Shown here: in pieces, positions 1-8,833 of the stretch
Position numbering within the stretch: the first letter of the stretch is position 1
Layout: each line of letters opens with the position of its first letter
Assembly (NCBI GenBank): GCA_026552855.1
Contig: JAPMTX010000163.1
Location: 1-33,226, forward strand
Reading direction: 5' to 3'
From: Candidatus Methanoperedens sp.
Lineage (GTDB): Archaea > Halobacteriota > Methanosarcinia > Methanosarcinales > Methanoperedenaceae
DNA length: 33,226 nt
Notes under the pieces: generated by a model
The model's database searches: none
Told to the model about the DNA's origin: nothing
The model's input: the letters and a program-made list of their open reading frames with translations, nothing else
Translations under genes and position numbers: made by a program

Positions 1-690
1 TCGGGAGACATGCCGCGCACTGAAAGGAACATGTTCCTTGACCAGGTAGGAGATTCAGGCTTTACATGGCAGTGGAGCAAGGGCGATGTTAACCAGACGA
101 TAAATGTGACAAACTCCCAGAACCTGCAGATGAACCAGATAATCGGAGGGTTGAGGAAAATCCTCTTCCCTGACCCTGAAACCGAGCCAGCTATGAGCGA
201 CTGGTGGTTCTGCGGAAAGAACGTGAACAGCACCGGAGGAATGCCTCTTTGCGCTGAAAAGATGGCAAAGAATATCTTCAACGGGAAAGCTACCCCCAGG
301 GACTACTATATGCTGCAAATACTGGAGGAGCAGTACTACGTTTTCCCTCCTGAGAACCTGACGCTGCACGTGATACTTACAAAATGGAACATAACGAGGA
401 GCGGTGAGAACCTGACCGTGAAGTTCAAAGCGCATAACTTCGGGAGGAAGATGTACAATGCTACCCTTATAATGGACCTTATCCCGAAGATAAGTATCGT
501 CAGCCTTGACGGGAAGAGCGAACCGAAGGTCGATGAAAAGCTGAACTGGGAGATCAAGACGCTCGAGAAGCGGAGCGTTGTAATTGGACGTTATGCAGTT
601 CCGAGCATGAAGGATATAGATAAAGAAGTGACAGTGTCACTGAACGGCACGAACGTAAAGAACCTTGAAATGAAGATGATAAGCGGATAG
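1..690 (+). CDS. C-terminal part of an exported/surface protein (5' end outside window)
   Basis: The frame is open from base 1, so the gene starts upstream and only the last 229 residues are visible. The visible part contains an aromatic patch with a Cys pair (DWWFCGK, then PLCAEK about 20 residues on) and many N-x-S/T sequons, as expected for a glycosylated extracellular archaeal protein. The last 110 residues are beta-rich and look like a DUF11/CARDB-type adhesion domain (inference from pattern only: alternating hydrophobic strands and a WEIKTLEKRS stretch). No C-terminal membrane anchor is present. It lies 63 bp upstream of another exported protein on the same strand, so the two may be co-expressed surface components. 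I do not recognise a specific family. Confidence 0.7.
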   Translation, partial: SGDMPRTERNMFLDQVGDSGFTWQWSKGDVNQTINVTNSQNLQMNQIIGGLRKILFPDPETEPAMSDWWFCGKNVNSTGGMPLCAEKMAKNIFNGKATPRDYYMLQILEEQYYVFPPENLTLHVILTKWNITRSGENLTVKFKAHNFGRKMYNATLIMDLIPKISIVSLDGKSEPKVDEKLNWEIKTLEKRSVVIGRYAVPSMKDIDKEVTVSLNGTNVKNLEMKMISG

Positions 691-753
691 ATATCCAAAC
701 AGCCCTGCGTGACGGAGTGGAGACCGGATTGCGCAGCCAATAATGGGGTTAAG

Positions 754-3700
754 ATGACTCTTAAAAAAATCGCAACCGTACTTATAATCCTAATTTTAAT
801 TTTATTTATCCCGTTCTCAGGCGCAGAAATCACTAATAATGCTGCCGACAATAAAACACCTGAACCGCAGCCTGCGCCCACATCTACACCCTCACCAGCA
901 TCGCAGCCTTTACCAACGGTAACATTGCAACCAGCGCCTGCCCAATCACCGGCAATTACTTCATCACCAACAGCAGCACCTGAACCAACTTCTACTCCTC
1001 AACTAACACCTGCGCCGGAGCCTACTTTACAGCCTACGCCAACATCAACCCCATCATCAACTTCTACTCCATCACCGACGCCTGCGTCTCAGCCCACGCC
1101 AGTATCAACTCCAACACCCACACCAACACCGAAACCTACGTTACAGCCTTCACCAACACCTACGACTTCACCGACTCCGGTACCAATATCAACTCCGCAA
1201 CCAACGCCTGCCCAAACACCGACGATTACTCCATCACCGACACCTGTGCCTCAACCAACGTCTACACCCAAGCCTACATTACAGCCTACACCACAGGTAA
1301 CGCCTACACTTCAACCAACTTCATCGCCAACACCGCAGCCCACGCCTGCCCAAACACCTGATCCACCACCAGCTAATACACCGCTACCAACATCTACACC
1401 GCAGCCAACATTACAGCCTACACCGCAGGTGACATCTACTCAAACACCAGCGCCTGCTCCCTCACCAACCCCACAGCCAACGCCGCAGCCCACACCCACT
1501 CCTCCGCCTGCATACATACCGCCTGCCCCGGCAGACCTTACCAGCACACAGGGGAACTTCTGGATAAACCACACCTGGAAAGCAGGAGCAGACGCTGTGA
1601 CTGATAGCTACAATGTTAACATAGATGGAGTATGGAAGAACGGAACTGCCAGCACTTATTACAATATTTCTGTCAGACCCCACGGTGGAAGCGCCATATC
1701 CGTATGGGCATATAACAGTTCGGGCGGTGGCAGCCTGAGCCTTACCCCCGCATCACAGAGCGTACAGGTACCCAATAACCCGGTCTCAATATCCGGTATT
1801 AATGATAGCTACCAGATATCTGAAGGTCAGACGCTGTATATCAATGCCAGCTACTCTGATGCTGATGGCGATAAAGGCGTATTCTCAGACGACAGCGAGA
1901 AATGGGATATAAACCCTTCATCGGGTGCAGTCCTGTGGAGTACCCGCGGCGGGGATGCCGGTACTTATAACTGGTATATTAATGTATCAGACGGTTATGG
2001 CTCTGTAGCAGCAAAAAACTTCATTGTCATGGTAAGCGATTCAACTCCGGGGGCTCCTTCCGGTCTGACAGCTAAAACAGGCAATTTCTGGATAAATTTC
2101 ACATGGGAAAAAGGTGCGAACACGGACTCATTCAACGTGAATTTCAATGGCACCTGGATTAACGGAAGCTCAGATACATTCATTAACAGGACAGTTGGTC
2201 CGCACGGGCATGGGGATGTTACGGTCTATGGCTGGAACAACACATTGAAAGCTTCAGGTCCTGGCATCTCCCAGAGCGCCCAGATACCTAATAATCCCCC
2301 TGTCCAGCCTAAGATAGGGGATAGGGAGATATACAAAGGTCAGCTTCTGACCTTCAGCATAAATGCAGCAGATGCTGATTCAGATCCCGTGAACTACGGG
2401 ACCAACGCAAATAAAGGCAGTCTGGACAGCAGCACCGGGATATACACGTGGACGCCGGGAGACAGCGATGCAGGCGTATATACATGGGAATTCAGCAGCA
2501 GCGACGGCTACGGTGGAGCAGCCAGTGAGACCATAAAAGTGACGGTTAAGAACCCGCTGGATCTTGACCTGAGATTTATTGAGCCAGATGTTATCAATAG
2601 TAATGGAACCTGGGTAGAGACCTGGAGGGATGCAGATGGAGCGCATGCAGGAAAATTGATCGGTTACAGCAGTACCTTCAGGAACAAAGGGAACGATTCG
2701 ATGGTTATTACTGTAACTGAACTCTACAATAATAAATCCCATGATAACGGCTCTTTCAGTGTAACGCTTGCGGGAAATGAATCTAAGATTTGTCAGGATA
2801 ATATCGCAAGGTGCAGGTTAGCCTTTGAGGTCGATCCTGCCGAAGTCGTGGACGGGTTTTTCAGCTTCACCCTTCAGATGAACGTGCGGGGCTATCGCGG
2901 TTCGGATTTTATTTATAACTACACCAATCTAACCTCAATTTCCCTTCCAGTGGTACCTGTGTATAGAATAAAAAGAGCCAATGGAGCCATGATAGTGGTC
3001 AGCGAAGGGAGGAGTACTACCATCACCTATACTCTGGAAGCGAACAGTTCTGTCAACCTGACAGATGTCTCGATCTATGACCCCCTCTCTCCCGGTGGGT
3101 TTTTCAATATTACCAGCCTTGAAGCAAACAATCCGCAGAGAATAAGCTTTAATTACCCTGCTACTACCGCAGATATATCTAAATACAAATGCGAGGAGGC
3201 ATACGGCTCATGCATTCTGAACCTTGCGACGCTCACAGCTAAAACCGAAAGCGGCGAAGTAATAAGAGATACCGATTACGTGAGGCTGAAGTTATGCAGG
3301 GATACAGATAAGGACTGCCTTGCAGGCGTCAGCAGGCAAGCAGATAGTCCGGGGAGGAGCGGAGGAAACAGCGGGGGAGGCGGGGGAGGAGGCGGTGGTA
3401 TGCCGCCCAGTGAAGACGCCAAAAACATAGAGCGGAGGGAGGTAAGGGAAATGGATATATTGTCCAGGGTGTCATCTGTATACATACTCAAAGCCTCAGA
3501 CCCTGTCATGGTTGTCGCGTTCGAGAGCAGCGTGAGCGAGAACGAGGTTCCTGTAGCGGTCGAGGTGCTGAAGAGCAGATCAAAAGGCATAAAAGACGAG
3601 GCTCCGGGCAGACCTTACAGGTACTTCAACGTTTTTGTAGGAACGAGCGGGTTCAGCAGGAAGGTCAGCAACGGGGTTGTGGCTTTCAGGATCAACAATA

Positions 3701-4083
3701 GCTGGCTTGAAGAGAATAGTCTTGACCCTGAGGATGTAAGCCTGTACAAGTGGCAGGAAGGCTGGGTTAAAAAAGAGACGGAGATTGCCGAGAGGAAGCC
3801 CAATAGCACCTATTACGCAAGCCTTGTGGGGAACTTCAGCAGCTTTGCCATAGCTGCGGTCAAGAAGCCGAAGCTTGCGCCTCCTGCGATCAATGTTTCC
3901 GCGCCTCTTAATATGACGAAAGAGAACAGCAGTCAGATGATGGCTGATGCGAACCTCTCGAAGGTTAAACAGCTCGGAGGGATAGTGGAGCTGCCGACGG
4001 CGTTCGTGCTTGTGCTGGGGGTGGTGGGGATTGTATATTACTTAAGGAGGAATCGGAGAATAAGACGAAGGGATGGGGGATGA
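754..4083 (+). CDS. Large S-layer-associated surface protein with Pro/Thr linker, Ig-like repeats and PGF-pre-PGF domain
   Basis: This 1109-aa protein is predicted to be secreted and membrane-anchored. The ATG at 754 is preferred over an earlier in-frame start at 709 because it directly precedes a classic signal peptide (MTLKKIA plus a hydrophobic Leu/Ile core, ending near FSGAE). Residues ~35-255 are an extreme Pro/Thr/Ser/Gln linker with imperfect PTLQPTPQVT-like units. Two copies of a fibronectin/Ig-like module follow (each beginning near GNFWIN), each followed by a putative Ig domain with DADGD/DADSD and DAGxYxW motifs. After a polyglycine hinge, about 150 residues (MDILSRVSSVYI to SSFAIAAVKK) match the PGF-pre-PGF domain of archaeal surface proteins. 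The last ~31 residues are a transmembrane helix plus an Arg-rich tail. A PGF tripeptide is not visible; PTAF stands at that place. Confidence 0.85.
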   Translation: MTLKKIATVLIILILILFIPFSGAEITNNAADNKTPEPQPAPTSTPSPASQPLPTVTLQPAPAQSPAITSSPTAAPEPTSTPQLTPAPEPTLQPTPTSTPSSTSTPSPTPASQPTPVSTPTPTPTPKPTLQPSPTPTTSPTPVPISTPQPTPAQTPTITPSPTPVPQPTSTPKPTLQPTPQVTPTLQPTSSPTPQPTPAQTPDPPPANTPLPTSTPQPTLQPTPQVTSTQTPAPAPSPTPQPTPQPTPTPPPAYIPPAPADLTSTQGNFWINHTWKAGADAVTDSYNVNIDGVWKNGTASTYYNISVRPHGGSAISVWAYNSSGGGSLSLTPASQSVQVPNNPVSISGINDSYQISEGQTLYINASYSDADGDKGVFSDDSEKWDINPSSGAVLWSTRGGDAGTYNWYINVSDGYGSVAAKNFIVMVSDSTPGAPSGLTAKTGNFWINFTWEKGANTDSFNVNFNGTWINGSSDTFINRTVGPHGHGDVTVYGWNNTLKASGPGISQSAQIPNNPPVQPKIGDREIYKGQLLTFSINAADADSDPVNYGTNANKGSLDSSTGIYTWTPGDSDAGVYTWEFSSSDGYGGAASETIKVTVKNPLDLDLRFIEPDVINSNGTWVETWRDADGAHAGKLIGYSSTFRNKGNDSMVITVTELYNNKSHDNGSFSVTLAGNESKICQDNIARCRLAFEVDPAEVVDGFFSFTLQMNVRGYRGSDFIYNYTNLTSISLPVVPVYRIKRANGAMIVVSEGRSTTITYTLEANSSVNLTDVSIYDPLSPGGFFNITSLEANNPQRISFNYPATTADISKYKCEEAYGSCILNLATLTAKTESGEVIRDTDYVRLKLCRDTDKDCLAGVSRQADSPGRSGGNSGGGGGGGGGMPPSEDAKNIERREVREMDILSRVSSVYILKASDPVMVVAFESSVSENEVPVAVEVLKSRSKGIKDEAPGRPYRYFNVFVGTSGFSRKVSNGVVAFRINNSWLEENSLDPEDVSLYKWQEGWVKKETEIAERKPNSTYYASLVGNFSSFAIAAVKKPKLAPPAINVSAPLNMTKENSSQMMADANLSKVKQLGGIVELPTAFVLVLGVVGIVYYLRRNRRIRRRDGG

Positions 4084-4174
4084 GGAGGATTGCTACGGTA
4101 GTTAAATTAGAAAACCTAAGGGTCCGATCCGTGTCATCGGTGTTCTATTTTCCAAGTTTTGGCTAAAACTCCCG

Positions 4175-4183
4175 GCAAAAAAC
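4175..4183 (-). terminator. Oligo-T stretch after aroB'
   Basis: Read on the minus strand, a T-rich run (AGTTTTTTGCC) begins a few bases after the aroB' stop, as in intrinsic oligo-T archaeal terminators. The surrounding 105 bp between the convergent surface-protein gene and aroB' hold no other structure I can support. Confidence 0.4.
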
Positions 4184-4188
4184 TATAA

Positions 4189-5322
4189 TCACTTCTCGAT
4201 TATCGTCTCCTCTATCTTGATCCCGAAATGCCTCGCCGCCCTCTCAAAGTACACCAGTACCTCGTCGCCTTCCTTGAGCGCGGTCACAGGCACAGGCTTC
4301 CCGTCGTTCCCGACAAGCTTTATGGTCTCCGCGTTCTGGAGCAGTGTCTTTATCCTTGTCCCGTCCACCTCAGCCTCAACCAGCATAAGCGGGCGGCGCT
4401 CTATCTTCACCCTGCCCACGACAGCGGGTCTGGTCTCACCCTCAGAATCGACTATCAGCACTTCGTCGCCCGATGCAAGCTCAGAGAGGTAGCGCGTTTT
4501 TTCTCCTACCCTGATGTAGGCATGCACAGCTCCTGCATTCACCCTGAACGGGCGCGCGGCGACGTATGGGCTCTCCTCCGACTCTGAGTGTACGAGGAAC
4601 ATGCCGTTGCTCTGGGAGCCTATCAGCATCCCTTCGCCCGGCACCATCAGGGACGCGGTATCCACGCATACCCTGTCGCCCATACCCACTGGTTTCACCT
4701 TTGTAACTTTGGCTTTCACGAGAGGGACTTTCTCCATTCCAGACCTATCCCTGACTGCCACTATCTTCTTTATTTCAGAGATGTCGCCGGTATCTACGAG
4801 CACGCCGTCTGAGCCGTGCTCCAGCGTCTGGAGCGCAAGCCTGGTTTCCTCTGCGTTCTGGACGCCCGCAATGATCTCCACATCAAGTTTCTGAAGCTCA
4901 GCGATCAGGTTCTCAAGAGGGATGACCTTCCAGTCAGTGCCTATCGCGATAAGGTAATCGCACGATTTTCCAAGTTCAACCGCGAACTGCTCGTACCTCT
5001 TGTTCTTTATGACAACGTATCCTGCAACGGTCTTACCTTCCCTCGCCAGGCGCTGGGCTTCGGATATATCATGCGAACTTCCGAAATCGGAAGGCAGCTT
5101 TCTTGTCCCATCGCCCTCGCTCCCTTTCCCGACGATTATGATGTCAGCCTCACCGCCAGATGCTGCTGTCCTGATGTTCCCCAGTTCTTTAGCCTTGGGG
5201 ACATCCTCAGGGTTCAGGAGTATGCAGTCAGCACCAGATTCAAGCCCTGCCGTAACCCTGGGCTTGTTCTCTTCCCATGTCCCGGCATCCGCTTTTATCC
5301 AGACGGTCTTATCCTTTTTCAC
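4189..5322 (-). CDS. aroB': 3-dehydroquinate synthase II (AroB')
   Basis: This 377-aa protein matches the archaeal 3-dehydroquinate synthase II family over its full length (known prototype MJ1249). The family uses NAD+ to convert 2-amino-3,7-dideoxy-D-threo-hept-6-ulosonate into 3-dehydroquinate, the entry to archaeal aromatic amino acid synthesis that bypasses DAHP. Family-typical stretches are the N-terminal [14 protein letters not shown], the central [15 protein letters not shown] and the [17 protein letters not shown] segment. The start is GTG, and its GTGA overlaps the TGA stop of the upstream gene, so the two are translationally coupled. The pairing with AroA' confirms the pathway assignment. 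Confidence 0.95.
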   Translation of the reverse strand: MKKDKTVWIKADAGTWEENKPRVTAGLESGADCILLNPEDVPKAKELGNIRTAASGGEADIIIVGKGSEGDGTRKLPSDFGSSHDISEAQRLAREGKTVAGYVVIKNKRYEQFAVELGKSCDYLIAIGTDWKVIPLENLIAELQKLDVEIIAGVQNAEETRLALQTLEHGSDGVLVDTGDISEIKKIVAVRDRSGMEKVPLVKAKVTKVKPVGMGDRVCVDTASLMVPGEGMLIGSQSNGMFLVHSESEESPYVAARPFRVNAGAVHAYIRVGEKTRYLSELASGDEVLIVDSEGETRPAVVGRVKIERRPLMLVEAEVDGTRIKTLLQNAETIKLVGNDGKPVPVTALKEGDEVLVYFERAARHFGIKIEETIIEK

Positions 5323-6116
5323 CGAAGCGCCTCCATAGCCTCTTCGACGCTTGCGCCTTTATGCACGATTAGCGTAAGGGCGCGCGTCATGGCTGTCGGG
5401 TTCTCATGCTGGAACACGTTCCTTCCTATCGCCACACCCCTTCCTCCGGCATCTACTGCTGCGCGCACCATTGTAAGGAATTCCTCATCCGTATTCGCCT
5501 TCGGACCGCCTGCCATCACCACAGGCACTGGGCACCCTTCCACGACAGTCCTGAACGAATCGATATCGCCCGTGAAATTAGTTTTTATGATATCAGCGCC
5601 CAGCTCCGCGCCCACGCGCGCCACGTGCGCCACAGCCACAGGGTCGTTTGAGTTCTTGATATCCTTCCCACGCGGGTACATCATCGCGATCAGGGGCATG
5701 CCCCATTCATCGCAATCCTCGGCAACTTTGCCCAGTATTTTCAACTGGTCAGCCTCGGTCTCAGAGCCGATATTGATATGCACGCTCACAGCATCAGCAC
5801 CCATCTTTATGGCTTCTTCGACCGTGCAAACCTGCACTTTGTCATTGGGGTCGGGTCCAAGCGATGTCGATGCGCTCATGTGAATTATAAGCCCGATATC
5901 GCGCCCGTACCCGCGGTGACCGTGCTTTGCCATACCTTTTTGCAGAAGTACTGCGTTGGCTCCGCCATCTGCTATCCTGTTCACCATATCTGTCAGGTTC
6001 TCAATGCCCCTGATGGGTCCCATGGAAATCCCGTGGTCCATAGGGATAATTACCATATTCCTGCTTTCCCTGTCCATTATCCTCTCAAGCCGTATCTTTT
6101 TACCAAGTTCTGACAA
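5319..6116 (-). CDS. aroA': 2-amino-3,7-dideoxy-D-threo-hept-6-ulosonate synthase (AroA')
   Basis: This is a class I aldolase-like TIM-barrel enzyme of the archaeal ADH synthase family (prototype MJ0400), which makes the substrate of the adjacent AroB'. Recognisable parts are the N-terminal [12 protein letters not shown], the active-site region [14 protein letters not shown], the Schiff-base Lys region [11 protein letters not shown] and the glycine-rich phosphate-binding end [13 protein letters not shown]. The frame is open up to a GTG at 6155. I place the start at TTG 6116 because a strong ribosome binding site (GAGGTGA) lies just upstream and the resulting 265 aa fits the family length; the extra N-terminal residues would be atypical. 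It is the first gene of the aroA'-aroB' operon. Confidence 0.92.
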   Translation of the reverse strand: MSELGKKIRLERIMDRESRNMVIIPMDHGISMGPIRGIENLTDMVNRIADGGANAVLLQKGMAKHGHRGYGRDIGLIIHMSASTSLGPDPNDKVQVCTVEEAIKMGADAVSVHINIGSETEADQLKILGKVAEDCDEWGMPLIAMMYPRGKDIKNSNDPVAVAHVARVGAELGADIIKTNFTGDIDSFRTVVEGCPVPVVMAGGPKANTDEEFLTMVRAAVDAGGRGVAIGRNVFQHENPTAMTRALTLIVHKGASVEEAMEALR

Positions 6117-6131
6117 TAAAATCACCTCAGT

Positions 6132-6185
6132 TTGCTGTGTTAGTCTGTAACACACTTACACAGCAATCTCAATATATATACTTAA
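6132..6185 (-). promoter_or_regulatory. aroA' promoter with nested inverted repeats
   Basis: A TATA-like element (minus strand AAGTATATATATT, about 6171-6183) precedes aroA'. Between it and the ribosome binding site are two overlapping inverted repeats: GTGTTA (6137-6142) with TAACAC (6148-6153), and TTGCTGTGT (6132-6140) with ACACAGCAA (6158-6166). They cannot both form fully, because the arms share bases. They lie at or just downstream of the expected transcription start. This placement suits a repressor operator or an alternative leader RNA structure; which one cannot be told from sequence. Confidence 0.5.
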
Positions 6186-6209
6186 CGCAAAAGTTTCTGT
6201 AAGCTCCAG

Positions 6210-6578
6210 CTAAATGAACTGCCGGACCTTCTCAGCAGCCTTTTTTAACTCGTTCAGGACAAGACCTATATAGCCTTCCTTCCCTACCAGGACAACAATC
6301 AGAGCATCCTGACATGCAGAGTACGTTATAAGGTGCTTATCTTCTGTTTCGACTATGATGGATTTAGGTTTCTGTTCGGACAGGCGAATGGTCGTAGATT
6401 CAGCCGAAATGTATAAAGTGGCTGTCAGCGCTGCAAAAGCTTCACTGTTAAGCCCTCCGCCGGTTTCCTTTGAGACCATAAGCAATCCCTGCCTCGAAAC
6501 TATTGCAGAGAGTTCGACGCCGCCTACAGCCTGCAGGTCGTCAAGTATCTTCTCAAGGGATCTTGCAATAGTTTCCAT
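6210..6578 (-). CDS. Roadblock/LC7 domain protein
   Basis: This 122-aa single-domain protein matches the Roadblock/LC7 fold. It has an N-terminal helix (ARSLEKILDDLQ), a VGGVELSAIVSRQGLLM beta-hairpin typical of the family, a central helix with ALTATLYISAESTTI, and a C-terminal strand-helix (LIVVLVGKEGYIGLVLNELKKAAEK). In prokaryotes such proteins usually regulate small Ras-like GTPases of the MglA type, but no GTPase is visible here. It starts with ATG overlapping the TGA stop of the upstream membrane-protein gene (TGATG), so they are coupled. A GGAG motif lies upstream at suitable spacing. Its role beside PAN is unknown. Confidence 0.85.
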   Translation of the reverse strand: METIARSLEKILDDLQAVGGVELSAIVSRQGLLMVSKETGGGLNSEAFAALTATLYISAESTTIRLSEQKPKSIIVETEDKHLITYSACQDALIVVLVGKEGYIGLVLNELKKAAEKVRQFI

Positions 6579-6919
6579 CAGTGCTCCGGGAGTTTTAACG
6601 CTTTATGAACAATCGCTAAGAAATAGATTACGGATATTTGAAAAATAAACAGAAATATATCCTGTGCCAGGTGGATGGAATCCTCCCCGTAGACAAAGCG
6701 AAACTCCGGGTATTCAAGAAGAGAAGCTGCTAAAAAGAAAGGAGAAGAAAATAATACATATTTTGAGGCTTTCCTGATGATATTGAATTTTAAATAAGTT
6801 AGCGATTTGAGCAGGTTTATATCCGTTCTCCGGATGTTTAAGAAGATAAGAAATATCAGCCCTACGATAGCCAGTCGAAGGATAAAATCTATCAGATTAA
6901 ACGCGTAGAGTAGATTCAT
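6578..6919 (-). CDS. Small three-helix membrane protein, unknown function
   Basis: This 113-aa protein has three predicted membrane segments (around residues 8-28, 54-72 and 84-105) separated by short basic or acidic loops. I do not recognise a family. It begins 9 bp after the PAN stop and its stop overlaps the start of the Roadblock gene, so it is transcribed and translated in a tight unit with both. The pairing suggests a membrane partner or anchor for the Roadblock protein (inference). No ribosome binding site is clear, fitting translation coupled to PAN. Confidence 0.7.
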   Translation of the reverse strand: MNLLYAFNLIDFILRLAIVGLIFLIFLNIRRTDINLLKSLTYLKFNIIRKASKYVLFSSPFFLAASLLEYPEFRFVYGEDSIHLAQDIFLFIFQISVIYFLAIVHKALKLPEH

Positions 6920-6928
6920 CTTATTAGG

Positions 6929-8167
6929 TCAGACAAACATACCTTCAGAGAGGTTCTGTTTTGCGGTGGGGATTTTTAATTTTTTTATTGCGTTAAGGAA
7001 ATCGTCTCTTCCAATGCTATAGCGCTCCTCCCTTACGGCGAACATGCCGGCTTCCATGGCAATTGCCCTGAGGTCAGAACCGTTCATATCATCCGTAAGG
7101 GACGCGAGCTCTTCAAAATTAACTTCGCCTGAGAGTTTCATCTTCCTGCAGTGTATCTTCAGGATCATAGCGCGGGCATCCTTATCCGGCATCGGGATCG
7201 CTATCAGGCGATCAAACCTTCCGGGTCTCAGGAGCGCAGGGTCAAGTATATCAGGTCTATTTGTGGCTGCGATTATCCTGACGTTCCCCCGCGTATTGAA
7301 ACCGTCCATCTCAGAGAGGAGCTGCATCAGCGTTCGCTGGACTTCACGGTCGCCCGATGTTGCGGTATCAAGGCGTTTTGCGCCGATGGAATCAAGCTCA
7401 TCGATGAATACTATGCTCGGTGCTTTTTCCCTTGCCATCTTGAAGAGGTCCCTGACAATCCTTGCACCCTCGCCGATATATTTCTGCACCATCTCTGAGC
7501 CCACTATCCTTATGAACGTGGCTTTCGTCTGGCTTGCCACGGCTTTAGCCAGAAGCGTCTTCCCGGTGCCGGGGGCGCCGTACAGCAGCACACCTTTTGG
7601 CGGTTCTATACCTATGCGCTCAAAGACCTCAGGCTTGATAAGCGGCATCTCCACGGTCTCCCGCACTTCGCGGATCTGATCGTTAAGACCGCCGACTTCA
7701 GAGTATGTTACGTCAGGAGCCTCAATAACCTCCATACCGCTCACGAAAGGATCGCGCGATGAGGGAAGGAGACCTGTTACTGCAAGCGTCTGGTAATTCA
7801 AGGATACTCTCGCTCCCGGTACAAGCTCAGAACCGTCTATGAACTGGGATGCTCCTACCACGAACTGGGGACCTGTACTGCTCCTGATTATCACCTTGCT
7901 GTTCTCCAGCACATCCACAACAGTGCCGACGACCATAGGTGGGGTCTTGAGGCGCTCAAGTTCGCTCTTTAACTGCCTCAGTTCCCTCTCGTATTTAAGT
8001 TTCTGGTTCTCGGTAAAACGCTTCTCCAGTTCTATCTTATTAGCCTGCTCCCTCAGGATGCTGTTCCTTTCCTCAAGCATCTTTATCCTGTCCATCAGGT
8101 AGCGAGAGAAGTCATCGCTTCCTATCCCTACCGGGGGGATTTCCCTGTTCTCCTGAGTTTCAGACAT
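6929..8167 (-). CDS. pan: Proteasome-activating nucleotidase (PAN)
   Basis: This is an AAA+ ATPase that unfolds substrates and feeds them to the archaeal 20S proteasome. The start is taken at ATG 8167, giving 412 aa; an upstream extension in frame would run through the promoter. Domain order: N-terminal coiled coil (~28-75), OB-fold (~76-135) and the AAA domain. Walker A is GAPGTGKT (197-204), Walker B ends in DE (256-257), sensor-1 Asn is in ATNRPD (303), and the Arg fingers lie in LLRPGRFDR. The second region of homology and a C-helical domain follow. The C-terminus is Met-Phe-Val, so the proteasome-docking HbYX motif carries Phe in place of Tyr. It diverges from MBF1 and heads a unit with the membrane and Roadblock genes. 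Confidence 0.95.
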   Translation of the reverse strand: MSETQENREIPPVGIGSDDFSRYLMDRIKMLEERNSILREQANKIELEKRFTENQKLKYERELRQLKSELERLKTPPMVVGTVVDVLENSKVIIRSSTGPQFVVGASQFIDGSELVPGARVSLNYQTLAVTGLLPSSRDPFVSGMEVIEAPDVTYSEVGGLNDQIREVRETVEMPLIKPEVFERIGIEPPKGVLLYGAPGTGKTLLAKAVASQTKATFIRIVGSEMVQKYIGEGARIVRDLFKMAREKAPSIVFIDELDSIGAKRLDTATSGDREVQRTLMQLLSEMDGFNTRGNVRIIAATNRPDILDPALLRPGRFDRLIAIPMPDKDARAMILKIHCRKMKLSGEVNFEELASLTDDMNGSDLRAIAMEAGMFAVREERYSIGRDDFLNAIKKLKIPTAKQNLSEGMFV

Positions 8168-8178
8168 GTATATCGAAT

Positions 8179-8205
8179 GATATTTAAGCGTAGACGGTAT
8201 ATAGA
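8179..8205. promoter_or_regulatory. Divergent PAN/MBF1 promoter region
   Basis: Only 51 bp separate the start codons of PAN (8167, minus) and MBF1 (8219, plus). Two TATA-like elements fit: CTATATACC on the minus strand (about 8196-8204) for PAN and ATATTTAAG on the plus strand (8180-8188) for MBF1. Each lies about 25 bp from a start site close to its own start codon. Both genes lack a clear ribosome binding site, so leaderless or near-leaderless transcripts are likely. The promoters overlap, so the two genes may compete for the transcription machinery. Confidence 0.5.
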
Positions 8206-8218
8206 GTTTTCGTCGAAA

Positions 8219-8704
8219 ATGCAATGCGAAATATGCGGCAGTGATATAAAAGGAAATCCGATACGAGTAACCGTGGAGGGTACAGTTCTGGACGTGTGCG
8301 GGAAATGCGCAAGGTACGGAAAGCCATCCGATAAGTGGACCCCGGTCTCAAGAAAGGTCTCACCCATAGAAAAGCTGCTTGTTACCCGCAAGCCGCGGAG
8401 AGATGCATTTGATAAACTCGAGGGCGAGATAGTCCCGGATTATGCACAGATAATTAAAAAAGCCAGGGAATCAAAGGGGCTGACCATTGAAGAGCTTGCC
8501 TCAAAAATGATGGAGAAATCAGCACTCCTGCGTAAGATCGAGCGCGAGGAGCTTGTGCCTGAGGATACGGTGAGGAGAAAACTGGAAACCGAACTGAATA
8601 TCAAGCTCACAGAGAAGGTCTCCTCGCAGGACCAGCGCGGAGGCGGGTTCATTCGCGGGACAACTCTTGGAGATGTGGCGATCATAAGGAAGAAGATGAA
8701 GTAG
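8219..8704 (+). CDS. mbf1: Multiprotein bridging factor 1 homologue (zinc ribbon + XRE-type HTH)
   Basis: This 161-aa protein matches archaeal MBF1, a conserved transcription or translation-associated factor. The N-terminus carries a zinc ribbon (MQCEICG, then VCGKCARYG), followed by a basic linker. The C-terminal half is a Cro/cI-type helix-turn-helix ([34 protein letters not shown]) and a tail with [12 protein letters not shown], typical of archaeal MBF1. The start ATG 8219 puts the first zinc-ribbon Cys at residue 3; an upstream extension adds only non-conserved basic residues. Its adjacency to PAN, divergently transcribed, links it to information-processing housekeeping. Confidence 0.93.
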   Translation: MQCEICGSDIKGNPIRVTVEGTVLDVCGKCARYGKPSDKWTPVSRKVSPIEKLLVTRKPRRDAFDKLEGEIVPDYAQIIKKARESKGLTIEELASKMMEKSALLRKIEREELVPEDTVRRKLETELNIKLTEKVSSQDQRGGGFIRGTTLGDVAIIRKKMK

Positions 8705-8711
8705 TGAGTGG

Positions 8712-8818
8712 ACTCTTTGAAAGAGTGGCAAAAGCCTGAAGAAAAGTATCGTTGACGGGATATAGGAGGAAACTATACATCGGCTTTTGCCTAAACATGC
8801 GTACGTCAACTGACGATA
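8712..8818. other. Structured convergent intergenic region (hairpin plus pseudoknot-like repeats)
   Basis: Between the MBF1 stop (8704) and the stop of the convergent zinc-ribbon gene (8834) are several inverted repeats. ACTCTT (8712-8717) and AAGAGT (8721-8726) make a short hairpin right after MBF1. GGCAAAAGCC (8727-8736) pairs perfectly with GGCTTTTGCC (8782-8791). Inside that loop GTTGACG (8751-8757) pairs with CGTCAAC (8804-8810), which lies outside it, and TATC (8747-8750) can extend it with GATA (8815-8818). This gives a crossing, pseudoknot-like topology. It could serve as a two-way terminator or belong to a small RNA; I see no ORF in it. Confidence 0.45.
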
Positions 8819-8833
8819 TAAACTTTACGGCTC

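Noticed and set aside
1050..1510. DNA-level satellite repeat in the surface-protein gene
   Set aside because: The periodicity follows from Pro/Thr-rich coding; third codon positions vary freely, so the repeat is at the protein level.
4228..5883. Long plus-strand frames over the aroA'/aroB' genes
   Set aside because: They are antisense shadows of well-supported genes and show no family similarity.
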